Shown here: one piece after another, positions 33,525-44,825 of the stretch | How positions within the stretch are numbered: the stretch's first letter is position 1 | How the letters are laid out: each line of letters starts with the position of its first letter | Source of the DNA: Paraphysomonas bandaiensis | Taxonomy: Eukaryota > Chrysophyceae | Direction of reading: 5' to 3' | Assembly: GCA_965644295.1 (NCBI GenBank) | Contig: CBFFRP010000023.1 | Coordinates: forward strand, 1 to 64,000 | DNA: 64,000 nt | Notes under the pieces: model-generated | Told to the model about the DNA's origin: nothing | What the model saw: the letters and a program-made list of their open reading frames with translations, nothing else | The model's database searches: none | Position numbers and translations under genes: made by a program

Positions 33525-35235
33525 ATGACACATAAAGATAAATGCAAATTTCTTCTTCTAGCTGCAAGGAAGCTGAAGGAACACAGCCAAATCTCTTGCG
33601 CTCAGTTCGATCTGCTGAAAGAGCTCATATTTGATTTCGATGAGGAGTTATACGCATGCGCGAGCTTCTCTTCAGTGAAAGGGAGAGTCGACAGATACAC
33701 GAGGTGCTGTTATATATGGGTGGTGTGCTGTCTGTGTTAATGTGTCGTGTAGGCAGGTGTATGATACACTGTTTGATGATTTGACTCTCGAGCGGGCGCA
33801 TATTATAGCTACCACTTATGCCGATGAGTTGAATGAGGCGGATACTCGTGCACTTGTGTATGGTGAAGTAGATTTTGATTCATTTGCGGAAGTTCTGCGG
33901 TCTGCCACCGATGGAATCGCACGCACCGGAAAGTTTATTGACCTTGGTCATGGAACTGGTCGGGCCGTCCTGGTGGTAAGTTGACAACTTTCAATTAGCT
34001 TGCTCGTGTAATAGTTTTACAGGCGGCTCTTCTATGCGACTTCGAAGAGTACGTCGGTATTGAAATACTCAAGGGTTTATATGAGGTGGGTCCCAGCCAT
34101 TTCAGTTGATCATATATAAATCTGCTGTCCTGTACCACAGACGTCGGTTGGCGTGCTTTCAAAATACAAGCGGAATATAGAGCCGATGCTGTCCGGAGAG
34201 TGTGGAGTGGTAGGGCTTGTGCATGGCTCATTCCTCTCGTCAGAAGAAGACTGGGCGGATGCGGACCTGGTTTTCGCTAACTCAACTTGCTTTCCTGACG
34301 AGCTGATAGAGGACATTGCCACTCGCTGCAGAAAGCTTGCGGTTAAGTCCCGGGTTATCACCTTCACTACTTCTTTACGTTCCGAATATTTCAAGGTATA
34401 CTATATATTTATATTACTTGGTTAGACCCTTTTGACCACGGCAATACAGATAATATTTAAGAAGCGTCTGTTCATGTCATGGGGGCCCGCCACGGTGTTC
34501 ATTCACGAGCGCATTCCGGATGGGGAAGTGGTACCTGGTGTATACGATCGGTTTTCTCAATCATACCGTGCGAGTTCTCTTGTCCCTTATACGCCAGCCT
34601 CTCCACGGGAGCAGGCAACTGACACAAGCAGTGTTGGTAGCGGTAGCGCGTTTTCTATGATTCCTGTTCCCCCTATACACGTCGATGATGAATCTAGGTG
34701 CGTCAACCTATATCCATCCTTACACTATTATCACATGTATGCTTGTGTGAGCAGTCTAGCCACCACCCCCACTGGTACTGTGGTAACTACCTTAAGCGCC
34801 GGTGGTGACTGGGACCCTGACACTCCTACTCTTAAAGCCTGGGCGAAGCAGGAGCTGGATCTGTGTAGGAGTGAGCTTGATGAAAATAACTCCACCTCCA
34901 GCGGCGAGAACGACCACCGGAATATGACAGGCAGTAGCAAGTCGCCTCGGACTAACAGTTTAAGCTCCCGGAATTCTGGGGAGGATTGTGATGATGGGGA
35001 TGATGAGGCCGGGGATGATGACGACAATACTGAGGAGGATGGGATGGAGTATATACGTCTAAATATGTCACGCTCAGCATTCAGGAACCCCGAGAACGGT
35101 ATCTACTCGGATGATGACGATGAGCTCGAAGGTGTTGAAGATGACCGAGTTGAGAGGTTCTTTCATGTTGCCGACGATAGTGAGGAGGACGATGACGATG
35201 ATGTTGTGGATGACGTGTATGACGACACTAGCTGA
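33525..35235 (+). CDS. DOT1-family histone lysine methyltransferase
   Basis: Exons 33525..33703, 33753..33975, 34023..34085, 34141..34395, 34450..34697 and 34755..35235 give 482 residues. The last intron (57 nt) keeps the frame, so retention is possible. DOT1 motifs are clear: VYGEVDFDSFAEVL, SAM-binding motif I FIDLGHGTGRAVLVAALL, YVGIEILKGLYE, GSFLSSEEDWADADLVFANS and RVITFTTS. The family methylates histone H3 Lys79 without a SET domain; the substrate here is inferred. The C-terminal third is Ser/Asp/Glu-rich and ends in a strongly acidic run (EEDDDDDVVDDVYDD), which may contact histones or chaperones. It shares a promoter gap with the ICT1-like gene. Confidence 0.85.
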
Positions 35236-35940
35236 AGCTAACTGTTAACTGTATTGCGGTAAACTAATTACCTAAGGTGAAGCAGGTTAGAATGAGTAAT
35301 GTAGTTCCGGCTTTAGTAGTTTCATGTTCAATGATTTCTTCTGTATGTATCTGTGAGGATAATCATTATTATCAGTATATATAAGAAAGCAGTTATCGTT
35401 TTGTTTACTTTGTTAACATTTTCTATTTTCTTCTGTAGCGATTCTAAGGTTACGCACTCCTCTACTACATATATTTATTATATGTATGAATCTATTTGCA
35501 ATTGAAGTTAGTCAAATAGCTAAGGCCCAAGTTCTCAATAGTACTAAAATCTTGAATGTTGCAAGTGAGGAGGATAGCTTGCTGTCATACGTGTTGAAAA
35601 TTCAGGTAGACATTAAGAATGTGGAATACGAATACATCAGACGAAGCTGCTACCCAGTACATAGAAGCTACGAAAACTGTCATGTATTTAATAAATTCAT
35701 TTATTGTGATATTATCGTACAATGATCAATATTCATATTTTTTCGATTAAGTCAAACTACAATCCATATTAAATAGAAAATGTCTATGTATAGCCGATAA
35801 GCTGCGTTTGGAAATCTGCATTGATAGACAGAAGAAATTAACTTCTACGAAAGGAAATGAACCAATATGCTGCACAGAATATTCTCACGAGAATTAAAGT
35901 ATCTAGCTTGTCAGCATCTTACGACTCTGACCAACATCAG
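35236..35940. other. Convergent gap, nothing recognised
   Basis: AT-rich 3'-3' gap. A 79-codon ORF at 35486..35725 is unsupported. Confidence 0.4.
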
Positions 35941-37017
35941 CTAAATTATTAGCTGGACGCTATCAACACCAACAGCACCAGAGTTTACCTCCGCCTTCTG
36001 CATTTTCATATTTTTGATATGTTCACGGAACGACGGACGAACGGCTTTGTTTACAGACTTGACTTTGCGTGGAGAAGCTCTTAGAGCACCGCTACTTTGA
36101 TTCTTTTTAGCTGGGAGATTCGAGAGTCTTGTCTTTTCCACAATACATAACACACCTCCCTGTTTCTCTTCGGGAACGTGTTCCCGCACTATTTTCTGAA
36201 ATGCGACCTTTCCCATTATGCGGCAGATAGATATAAGGCTGCGTTTACATGCTTCTCTGCCCTGCGGTCTAGCAGATCCAAGCCCCCGCTGTAAGAGGCA
36301 CACTGCTCCTGGAATATCCCACTCCATCGATTGGTCGCGCACCAAGCCCTCAGCCACAAGAACATAGGCGCGATTCGATATTTCCAAATTGCGATGAGTT
36401 GTCAGTGGAGAAAGAATGGGTACCAAAATTTGCATGGGGACGTTTTGCACCCCATTCTCGAGAGCTTCCAATGCAATTGCAGATATGAATTTTGGACCGG
36501 AGGTGGATTTTGTCATCAAAATGTGCAATACATTGTTGTAAGCAGTCACATCACTTCCAGCAAGCCATTCATGAAATATTGGGAGATTAAATATTGATTG
36601 TAGACAAAGAATAGCATTTCTACTTATGCTAGATCGTAATGAAGCAACACCTTGCCCTGATTCTGATATCATAGTGCCCACATTGCCGACTTCAATCACA
36701 TCGGAATGATGTACACACATCCGTCTAATTAATTCAACTGCAGTATATTTTTCGGCCCAACTTGATGTCGATGATTTCAGCACTTTAAAAGCAGACCGCA
36801 ACTGCAATTTAGGTTGACTGAGTGGTTGTAAATTTTCATCTGCAACAACAGACACGTCATATATTTCTCCCTCAGGGGCACCATCAAGATGAAGTTCATC
36901 TTGTGACAGCTTAATTTTCTTCGTTTCTGTTGTTATGGAGGAAACATCTCCTTCACACACTGCTCCTTGACTCCGCATTCTTCTTGCTCGACTTCTTGTG
37001 AGTGGTGGTGAATACAT
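35941..37017 (-). CDS. HEAT/TOG-like repeat protein
   Basis: A single-exon protein of 358 residues from the ATG at 37017 (MYSPPLTRSRARRMRSQG). After a basic, disordered start, residues about 80-300 form repeated amphipathic helix pairs (SSWAEKYTAVELIRRMC, SRNAILCLQSIFNLP, KFISAIALEALENG, NRAYVLVAEGLV). This resembles CLASP/TOGARAM TOG domains, which bind tubulin. The C-terminus is basic (KKNQSSGALRASPRKVKSVNK). A role in microtubule or axoneme regulation fits the other flagellar genes, but a generic armadillo-type protein cannot be excluded. Confidence 0.5.
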   Translation of the reverse strand: MYSPPLTRSRARRMRSQGAVCEGDVSSITTETKKIKLSQDELHLDGAPEGEIYDVSVVADENLQPLSQPKLQLRSAFKVLKSSTSSWAEKYTAVELIRRMCVHHSDVIEVGNVGTMISESGQGVASLRSSISRNAILCLQSIFNLPIFHEWLAGSDVTAYNNVLHILMTKSTSGPKFISAIALEALENGVQNVPMQILVPILSPLTTHRNLEISNRAYVLVAEGLVRDQSMEWDIPGAVCLLQRGLGSARPQGREACKRSLISICRIMGKVAFQKIVREHVPEEKQGGVLCIVEKTRLSNLPAKKNQSSGALRASPRKVKSVNKAVRPSFREHIKNMKMQKAEVNSGAVGVDSVQLII

Positions 37018-37468
37018 TCTATATATATGAACTAACAAACTGTGTGTTAACAAGTAACAGCACAGGGTATTAATGGTGAAGGTATCAAATATGCTTGGCT
37101 TTTAAACTAAGTGTAATTCGTTCATAGAGCAGGTCTTAACTATTACATGTGGTGTGGTCATGTTGTTAACATTTGCAGGCAGTGTATCCACACACATCTA
37201 GAGCCATTTCCAACGGTCATTTCCGGTATTAGAGGCATATACAGCCGTATAGAAGGTATTGCTACGTCCAATACGTCTACACTGTGTCAAGTTTTCACAA
37301 AAGCCCCACTTTTCGTATCTCCAGAAAGTATAAACTGGAAAAGTAGTCCTCAAAATGGCTACTTTTCCTGATCTAGAAACTCATATGGTTACATACACAC
37401 TCATGTCGTAGTTTTCCTTTAAAGTAAAGTGGTTAGTATTTGTCTCCACAATTTCCTTCTAAAACAAC
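37018..37468. promoter_or_regulatory. Divergent intergenic region, TOG-like / PSMD9
   Basis: A 451-bp gap between divergent starts. No repeat tract or obvious TATA box. Confidence 0.4.
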
Positions 37469-38122
37469 ATGAGTAAACAAAAATTGAACGAGCTTTTTTC
37501 TCAGAGAGAAGCCCTTGAAATCGAGGCGGATGCAATTGCCAGTCAGTTGAATTCAGTGGGTCCCAATGGAGCGCCCCCACCAGGAGTGAAAGGCTCTCTA
37601 TGTGATAGTGAGGGGTTCCCGCGAGCAGACATCGATTTATATGAGGTCAGACGAAAGAGGAATCGTCTAGCAGTAATAAACACGGATTATAATTTATTAA
37701 TGAAGGAGATTGGAAATGAATTGGCGGCAATTCATTCCGGAATTACCGACGATGATGACGCCAACGAAACCCCAGAGATACGTCCTGCAGAAGTATCTGA
37801 GCCAGCCTTAGAGGGAGTTAGTGATAGAAAACGAGATGCGGACTCTGTCATACTGATTCCTATTGCAGTCATAGATGAAATATTACCGGAGTCCCCAGCG
37901 CACAGTGCAGGTTTGGTGGATGGCGATCTTCTGTTGGCGTTTGGGACAATCGACCACAGGACCCAGTCTCCTATGAATGCCATTCCACGAGTGGTAATGG
38001 ATAACAAGGATAAGAGTATTGATATAGTGGTTCGCCGAAACAACACAGAAATTTCTTTAACGCTGGTTCCGACAACTTGGGCTGGAAGAGGATTATTAGG
38101 TTGCCACCTCTCACCAGTGTAG
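37469..38122 (+). CDS. PSMD9: 26S proteasome assembly chaperone PSMD9/Nas2
   Basis: A single-exon protein of 217 residues. The N-terminal half is a helical hairpin (KLNELFSQREALEIEADAI, GFPRADIDLYEVRRKRNRLA) characteristic of Nas2/p27. The C-terminal half is a PDZ-like domain (VIDEILPESPAHSAGLVDGD, LLLAFGTIDHRT). Nas2 binds the Rpt5 tail during assembly of the proteasome base. Length and domain order match the family exactly. Confidence 0.92.
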   Translation: MSKQKLNELFSQREALEIEADAIASQLNSVGPNGAPPPGVKGSLCDSEGFPRADIDLYEVRRKRNRLAVINTDYNLLMKEIGNELAAIHSGITDDDDANETPEIRPAEVSEPALEGVSDRKRDADSVILIPIAVIDEILPESPAHSAGLVDGDLLLAFGTIDHRTQSPMNAIPRVVMDNKDKSIDIVVRRNNTEISLTLVPTTWAGRGLLGCHLSPV

Positions 38123-39064
38123 CTTCACAATAATTTTGGATAATATTATAATATCGCGTTTTATTTAAGTTCTAATGTCAGTACGTCGATATGTAGTGTG
38201 GTATTTAGACGCTCTCTCTAAACATAAGAAATTACTTGGGATGTGTCATTGCAAAATTACTCAACCTTATATATGTTCTTTACTACTGGGTTTCAAACGA
38301 ACTTCTATACTATCTATATTATTGAAAAAATTTCGAAGTATTTTGTATGAACTGGTATGAACAAAATAGAATAGAATTTGAAATGACGAAAGAAATTGCG
38401 ACATTAACACATTTACTGCCTTCATTGTTGTAATTAAATAATATAGGACTGATATATCTTGTGAAGCGTGAACAGGGGTTTGCGGTACAAGTCACTTATA
38501 TCGACAAGCAATTTTATGGATACGTTAAGCTGATATGAATGTTTGATAAAAATTTCATAATATGACTATCATAATATTGATTGCACTATATTGTGAGCTA
38601 CTTTAACAGAAGCACAGAAACAATATTGATGGATGAAATTATCGGTAGAATTTGCACATCCACCTACCACCCCTAGTAATCGAGCTGCAATAGCTGTGCG
38701 ACAGATCGTTGAAGTACCAGGTGTAATAGATTGTGGAGCTTTAATATGTGTTAAGGTTGGTGTCGTAAAATTTTGTTTCGTACAGGCTAGGTGTCGTCTT
38801 TGAAATACCCCTTAGCGATTTCGTATTCTAATTAAAAAGTATTAGCTGTCAGGATTGGAACCTAACCTCTACATTAAACACGAATTTTATCAACGTATGA
38901 CTATTACTCGTATCATAATCATATGATGGCACAACGGCTATATCAAAGTTGTACAAAAGTGCAAGTTTAGTTAGTTCACTTGAGGGTTTGAAAGGTATCG
39001 CATGATGAATGTAACCTAAACAAGATCGGTAACAATTCGGAAACATAATCCATATATATTCTCA
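38123..39064. other. Convergent gap, nothing recognised
   Basis: About 0.9 kb of AT-rich sequence. No supported ORF, repeat or RNA gene. Confidence 0.4.
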
Positions 39065-39541
39065 CTACAGTTCCGTATGTCCTTGTTTACTTTCTGCGGC
39101 TTCTTCATCAAATTCAGGACACTGATGAGGGGAATCGAGGAAGCATGTGTCGCGCCCTTCATCTAACACTTTGAACGAAGAAAAATGCAACCGAATCTTT
39201 GTATCTGGGTATATCTTAGTATCAAAAGAGGATATTGTTGAGCCAGATATTCCTTGTCCAAGCCACTCTTGAAACTTAGGTCCCTGAACTTTATTGCACC
39301 GTGCTTCCCCAACTAAAGTCCCTTGCGCACTTTTTTGAATCCACCCGAAGCATCCCATACTGTCAGCTTGCTTTGCAACAGCATCTTCAAACCCAACATC
39401 AAATAAATTACTTCCACTGATTTCATAGCGGAATCCATAAAACCTATCTACCATTCTCCATCCCTCAGGCTGACTTCTCGTTAATGCGCACAGGGAGAAC
39501 AAAACAGCACAATAAAACACACACTGACTTTGGAATGACAT
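39065..39541 (-). CDS. Secreted acylphosphatase-like protein
   Basis: A 158-residue single-exon protein. Residues 1-23 are a signal peptide (VFYCAVLFSLCALTRSQ). The next about 95 residues resemble the acylphosphatase fold: GFRYEISG, FEDAVAKQADSMGCFGWIQKSAQGTLVGEARC, then FQEWLGQGI. In classical acylphosphatases the active-site Arg lies in GxVQGVxFR and the Asn in GWVxNxxxG; here the Asn position is Lys (GWIQKSAQG), so catalysis is doubtful. Cys residues fit an oxidising, secreted location. The acidic tail may be disordered. Assignment is by pattern only. Confidence 0.55.
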   Translation of the reverse strand: MSFQSQCVFYCAVLFSLCALTRSQPEGWRMVDRFYGFRYEISGSNLFDVGFEDAVAKQADSMGCFGWIQKSAQGTLVGEARCNKVQGPKFQEWLGQGISGSTISSFDTKIYPDTKIRLHFSSFKVLDEGRDTCFLDSPHQCPEFDEEAAESKQGHTEL

Positions 39542-39854
39542 GGATAAAATTAGTGGAATAGATAGAGAACGTATACTAGATTTGGATGATGATAATGCAC
39601 AGAAGGTTGATGATAGTTTTGATTGAAGAGCTTTGATTTAAGCGGCTCTCACTCTGCCTATACGAGTATAGCTACTGCCACCCTGCTGCTGCTATACATG
39701 CAGACACTGAGGAGGTCTAGAGGTCTGATATACTGTATACCCTACGGCGGTATACCAGATATATCAGGTATATACACTGTAGGGGCTCTACCCTACATAG
39801 ACGTATACAGTGAGCTGGAAGATCATGTGGACCCTCATACGCAGGATACACACG

Positions 39855-40010
39855 CCCAGTCCCAGTCCCAGTCCCAGTCATAGTCCCAGTCCCAGTCCCA
39901 GTCCCAGTCCCAGTCATAGTCCCAGTCCCAGTCCCAGTCATAGTCCCAGTCCCAGTCCCAGTCCCAGTCCCAGTCCCAGTCATAGTCCCAGTCCCAGTCC
40001 CAGTCCCAGT
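39855..40010 (+). repeat. (CCCAGT)n minisatellite, G-quadruplex-prone on minus strand
   Basis: 26 hexamers, mostly CCCAGT with CATAGT every few units. The minus strand reads GGGACTGGGACTGGG, a run of G3 tracts with 3-nt loops. It lies about 310 bp upstream of the acylphosphatase-like gene. All nearby Ser-Pro or Thr-Gly ORFs are artefacts of it. Confidence 0.97.
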
Positions 40011-41084
40011 CTCTAGTATTAACAGGAGCTAGAGAGGGGCATCAGTTGCAACTATATCACACTGCACTCTTAGCTGTCACCGTAATTGTAGATATATCTA
40101 GTTTTTTTCCATGCCACTCTGGTATTGATGACACAGAGATGTCTTCCCACTGCACGACGACCCTCTCAATGAGGCATAACTATTCTGGATGTGTTACTGC
40201 TCAAAACGATTACAAGTCTACACGAATCAGTCCGTCTCTTGAATTTATTTATAAAAGTTATCGTTCTAAAGCAGATTTAGAGTGCCAGAGTAGCAGTTTG
40301 CTATGAACTATGGAGTATATGGAAGTCTATACACAGAGCAGACATAGTTTTAAATAATAAAATATTGCTTTTTTGGACTGTATGGCTAAGAGCTTGTGCA
40401 CGTTTATATACTATACCATAGATCTTATGGGAGTAAATTTCATTTACCGAACACTACATCTGTTAACATTTACATTATAGGCATAGTTTATTTAAGTAGG
40501 CGTCTTGGTACAGATTTTACAGATAGCATACATTCGTCACATGTAGGCTAGAATGTAAGCCGTCTTACTATATGACTATATATTGAAGCTGAAAGCATTT
40601 ATGTTTTCATCCAAATAAATCACCTGCACAATTCTTCACTTGCATTAGTTTTCAAAATTAAAACAGATATTGACCTAAGAAATGATGAAGGGATCTATTA
40701 CTGGTCCTTGTCAATTTGCATAACTTCTTATCCCCCCAAAATTGGTGTAAAATGTAAAGTCTAGTCAAGGGTTAAAAAGCCTAGACAATTCAACCAATTT
40801 GACAAGGTTGATTAAAATTTACAAATGATAAAAGCTATATTTCATGTAGCTCATAGACACTTGGCTTCAATGGATGTGTTCTCGGTACTAATCAGAGACT
40901 AAACAAGAGCGTCATAGCTGTCAGAACACTATCGCAACTGAAAATGTACATGTAAAATATAGGAATCGATCGTTTACAACTCAGGATATGGAATTCTTAT
41001 TAGAACACAATTGTCACTTCTTGATCTTAGGGTGAATTTCATCTACAACTCACAATAAACTTATGTATTTCTACACACACAATG
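40011..41084. other. Gap with repeat fragments
   Basis: No gene. About 40730-40810 contains AAAATTGGTGTAAAA and TCTAGTCAAGG blocks that match, in reverse complement, the GACTAGG repeat cluster at 57489..57640. Confidence 0.35.
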
Positions 41085-41590
41085 CCAAGTCTCAAGAATG
41101 TCAGACTCCCACTTTTTTGTGGTGCTCTGGGTGATAAGAACGAGAGAGATTCTCTCTGGGAAACTAACGTGAGCCGCAAACATAGTCAGCAGATATTCTT
41201 CTGCCCACGCATAGCCGAATGCTTGTGTGGTACAAGGGACACCAATAAGTGTCACTTGTGTAGACGTCTTTGGGCCCTGATGAATAAACAGGCATCCGCG
41301 AATGGGCCCACCTCAAGGGCATCCGGGACAGGGCCCACCTGAAGGGTAACCGGGGTATTGGGCTGCCTGCTGAAGTCAAGCATCCGGGATGTTCACCTTA
41401 AGAACTCAGAGCGGAAGTGGTTGCACCTTGTTGGTGCTTGCGGCGACGCACAAGCAGCTTCCGTAGCGTTAAATAGTAGGATAAAAAAAGTGTACTGATT
41501 AGTTACAGGTAGAGGTCTAACTAGTTTATCTACATTCATCTAGCTACTAAGTTGGTGCAGGTTTATAACGCCTATTGCTAATAATAAGAC
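41085..41590 (+). repeat. Dispersed repeat family R1, copy B (best-preserved)
   Basis: The fullest copy. Landmarks are GGAAACTAACGTGAGCCGCA, GCTTGTGTGGTACAAGG, GACGTCTTTGGGCC, repeated GGGCCCACCT blocks, GGTATTGGGCTG, the hairpin GCTTGCGGCGACGCACAAGC, TAGCGTTAAATAGTA, and an end at CGCCTATTGCTAATAATAAG. A short ORF in its first half is also partly open in copy D (56513). Probably a non-autonomous transposable element. Confidence 0.75.
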
Positions 41591-41595
41591 TTTCA

Positions 41596-42375
41596 ATATA
41601 GACGTCTGGGCCTTGAGGAATAAACAGGCATCCAGGAGTGGGCCCACCTCATGGGCATCCGGAGTATTGGGCTGTCTGCTGAAGTCAAACATGAGGGATG
41701 TTCACTCTAAAGGACAGAGAACGAGAGCGTTTGCACCGTGGTGCTTGCGGTGACGCACAAGCAGCTTTCGTAGCGCTAAATAGTAGTGTCCCATTCCGAG
41801 GGCGTGCCATAGTGTAGGCTCGCTGGTATACCACATATAACACCGAGGTTTTGCACTGATTCTGCTACCCGCCCGCCTACTCGTGTACCAACGTAGCTGG
41901 CCGCATAGATCGCGCGATGATTCTGTTTCCGCCCCACCCGTGTTCACCTTTGCTAAGATTACTTGGGATATCTCATAGCTATGTATTACTTGTATATGTA
42001 ATTCGCGAAGATTCTAGTAGGACCATGTTTACCTTCCTATTATCAAACAAAGATTGCGCATGACCATGCATGACTCAGTATAGAGTATAGGCCTAAATTG
42101 CGCGGGATTTCTCGTTTCTCGTAATCCCATATAGGCTATGCAAGTATAGTGTAGATCTAGTTAGAGATTGCTTGGTGCCGACACACAAAGAATACGCTGG
42201 GATAGTATTAACAATCTATACGATACTTACTTCTTACTTAATCAACACTGGCACTTTACTAGGGCACGCTCTCGGAATGTGGCAAGTCGAATATCAGAGT
42301 TAAGTTAACTAGTTAATAGTTAAGTTATTTTGCTACATTAGTTCTGAATCTAACACGCCTATTGCTAATAATAAG
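41596..42375 (+). repeat. Dispersed repeat family R1, copy C, 5'-truncated with insertion
   Basis: Begins mid-element at GACGTCTGGGCC, directly after the end of copy B, continues through GCTTGCGGTGACGCACAAGC and TAGCGCTAAATAGTA, then has about 560 bp of unrelated sequence before the family end CGCCTATTGCTAATAATAAG at about 42357. Confidence 0.65.
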
Positions 42376-42621
42376 ACATTCACTACAACTACAATGGCAA
42401 AGGTTAACAACAATCGAGAACTTTCCTTCATGGAGAACTATATATATTACACTTTACCATTAATACTCAGTGTACAAACAAGAACAGGGTCGTTACACCT
42501 TTTGAGTGTGTATGATGCAACGACTTCATAATATGTAAACGGAGGTCATTCTACAACCAGAAAAAACAATATTGTGATCTACCACACATTCGAATACACA
42601 TTATTAATGACTCCAAACAAT

Positions 42622-44825
42622 CTATGAGGACGATGCTAAGTCGATGCCACCACGCATTCTAGTATCATGAGCACTCATACGTATGCCTACGTAGTCGATT
42701 GGCTTACTCTGGCCACTTTTTACATCGTTGTATACTTTGTTGACTTTCATGCGTAAGCTATCTGGCGTTAGTCCAAAATTGGCATCCGCATCAGGAACTA
42801 CCCTCATACTCAGCAGCTTCTCGATAGACATTGGTTTAATAGGTTTCTGAATAGCAACACTACACAGAGTAGCGAGATCGGGCCGCATGAACGCAGCTAC
42901 ATCACTTGTGCAGCCGGATTCCCAATTCGCTGCATTCAGGTTGCTCCTTCCATACTCTCCAAGGACACTGATAAGCATTGCCACAACAGTCCGATTCTCC
43001 TTCGTGAACTCACTTAGTGCCTTTTGTAGCAGTGAAATATTTTCTGCTCCAACATCTTCAGATATTAGAACGATATCAAACACAACTGGGTCGGCAGTCC
43101 GCCCTGAAGCATCAGGCGTTGGTTTCGTCATTTGCTGCACTCGATTAACTGCCTCGGACACTCCTAGACAAAGGAATGCATCACACCCCATTCGCCTCAG
43201 TGTTTTCTCTGCAGGTATCTGGTGTTTCACATTGGATTCCACAAGAAGAATCTGTGGTTTGTGTGTACTATCCAGTTTGACCTTTTTTCCGCCTACTGAT
43301 CCCGCATACACCAAGTTCTTCCCATTGAACATTAAAAAGGTAGGGATCGATTTAATTCCCAGATCTTTCGTGATCCTGTTATTCTCAGATACATCAATCT
43401 TGTAAAGTTGTGGGATACTTTGATCAGTCGCCTTCCCGCTAGCAGGCCTACTTCCTGCTCTGGACACTGTTGTTGAACTTGTATTACGTTTTGTCCCACC
43501 TTGTTCCGTAATCGACCGATTATAGAGCTCCGTAATTCGGAGGTAGGAGCAGCTGATAGGATCGCCACCACGCATCACCAACACCACCGTCAAGGGAGAA
43601 TTGGGGGACGCAGGTGCAGCAGCCAAGCTACTTTTGAGTACGTCCCACTTTACTCCCTGGAGTGGTAAGCCTTGAATCTCTATCATGCCGGTGGGGTTGT
43701 CACTGGTAACCGCGGCGGGGTCTACCACAAGCATAGAACTGTACCTTCCTGAGGCCTTGAGCACTGTCGACGACCGAGACAGAGGCGGGTTCTCTTCCCG
43801 AAGCACTGTGCGCACTGATAACGAATCCTTCCACTCTCCATCGGATGTCATCAACTTTGCTGGGGCCTATGAAATACATTTATAACAAAACAAAGCAATA
43901 CAAGAGACATCACCCACCGTTTTGGTCAGACTTGACGTGTCCTCCGCAGAAACATATATTGTTTGGCTAAATCCCGGAGACACCCCTGTTTCTACACCGG
44001 CTACGGGAATACGAGGCACTTCACTTAACGTCATCTGAAGTGCATCTGTCTTCCAGGTATTCGCAGATTCGTGAGATATTTTTATCGTGCCACCAATTTC
44101 GTCAAATCTTTTCTCCAGTCCCCCAACGATATCCTGAACCATGGGAGATAAGTTTTCACTTCTGGGATATAAGATATTTCTTTTCGCAGCCATCTCTTTG
44201 TTAAAGTCCACTGTTCTTTGTTGAAGTGTAACGTGGTTGAGTTGGGGAATCAAACGCCCTGCAGAACCTCTTTTGGCATGATCTAAGTAGGAGTCGTTCC
44301 GCTTGAACTTCATTCCAACGTCCATCTCATGTTTAATCGAGTCATATTCGAACAACAAGGTCATGTCAGACCGGCTTCTAAACGTAAATGTTATATGCTC
44401 GTTCAATCTAAACACCATGTCCCCGTTTGGAGGAGTGCCACAATTCTGTGCCTTTCGGTCCCACTTCCACTGATGAGTTATGCGTCCTTCATTATTAGTT
44501 ATTATCCCTCCGACCTTTGAAAGAGCAAACTCAAAAGCATTATCCCTCATTGACTTCCTCTTACTTGAGCTACAAAACCCCACTGCATGTTCGTCTATTC
44601 CAAGTAAAAGAGTATTCTTTCTATTGGAATCAAATGCATAGTATCTATTTTGATATGAGCTGGCTTCACTCGAACACACAGCAACTGAACCACTGGGGTA
44701 ATAAATGAACCCTACACACATCCACAATCAATCATGTACACAGAGCAGACATGATTCGACCCACCTGTGCCATCTTCATTAAACTTTAAAGCCAATCTGC
44801 CATTTTCATAATATTTGGATGTCAT
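42622..44825 (-). CDS. FAM194/ERICH6-type protein with thioredoxin-like and receiver-like domains
   Basis: Exons 44765..44825, 43918..44711 and 42622..43866 (introns 53 and 51 nt) give 699 residues. The N-terminus has the FAM194/ERICH6 pattern: MTSKYYENGRLALKF, GTGFIYYPSGSVAVC, then RNTLLLGIDEHAVGF and ITHQWKWDR. Residues about 350-480 look like a thioredoxin fold (VVLVMRGGDPISCSYLR, LYKIDVSENNRITKDLGIKS, IPTFLMFNGK) but lack CXXC, with a single Cys in its place. Residues about 490-620 look like a response-regulator receiver (KPQILLVESNVKHQIPAEKT, FDIVLISED), with the phospho-acceptor Asp position replaced by Ser. A ciliary or flagellar scaffold role is inferred from the family. Confidence 0.65.

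Noticed and set aside
34698-34754. Reading the 57-nt segment in the DOT1-family gene as coding
   Set aside because: It stays in frame, but it has GT and AG ends, intron-like length and an aromatic-rich translation unlike its Ser/Thr/Pro-rich surroundings; intron is favoured, not proven.
39717-40016. Thr-Gly and Ser-Pro repeat ORFs
   Set aside because: Translations of the CCCAGT hexamer array.
41702-41947. 81-codon minus-strand ORF in R1 copy C
   Set aside because: Not open in the other R1 copies.
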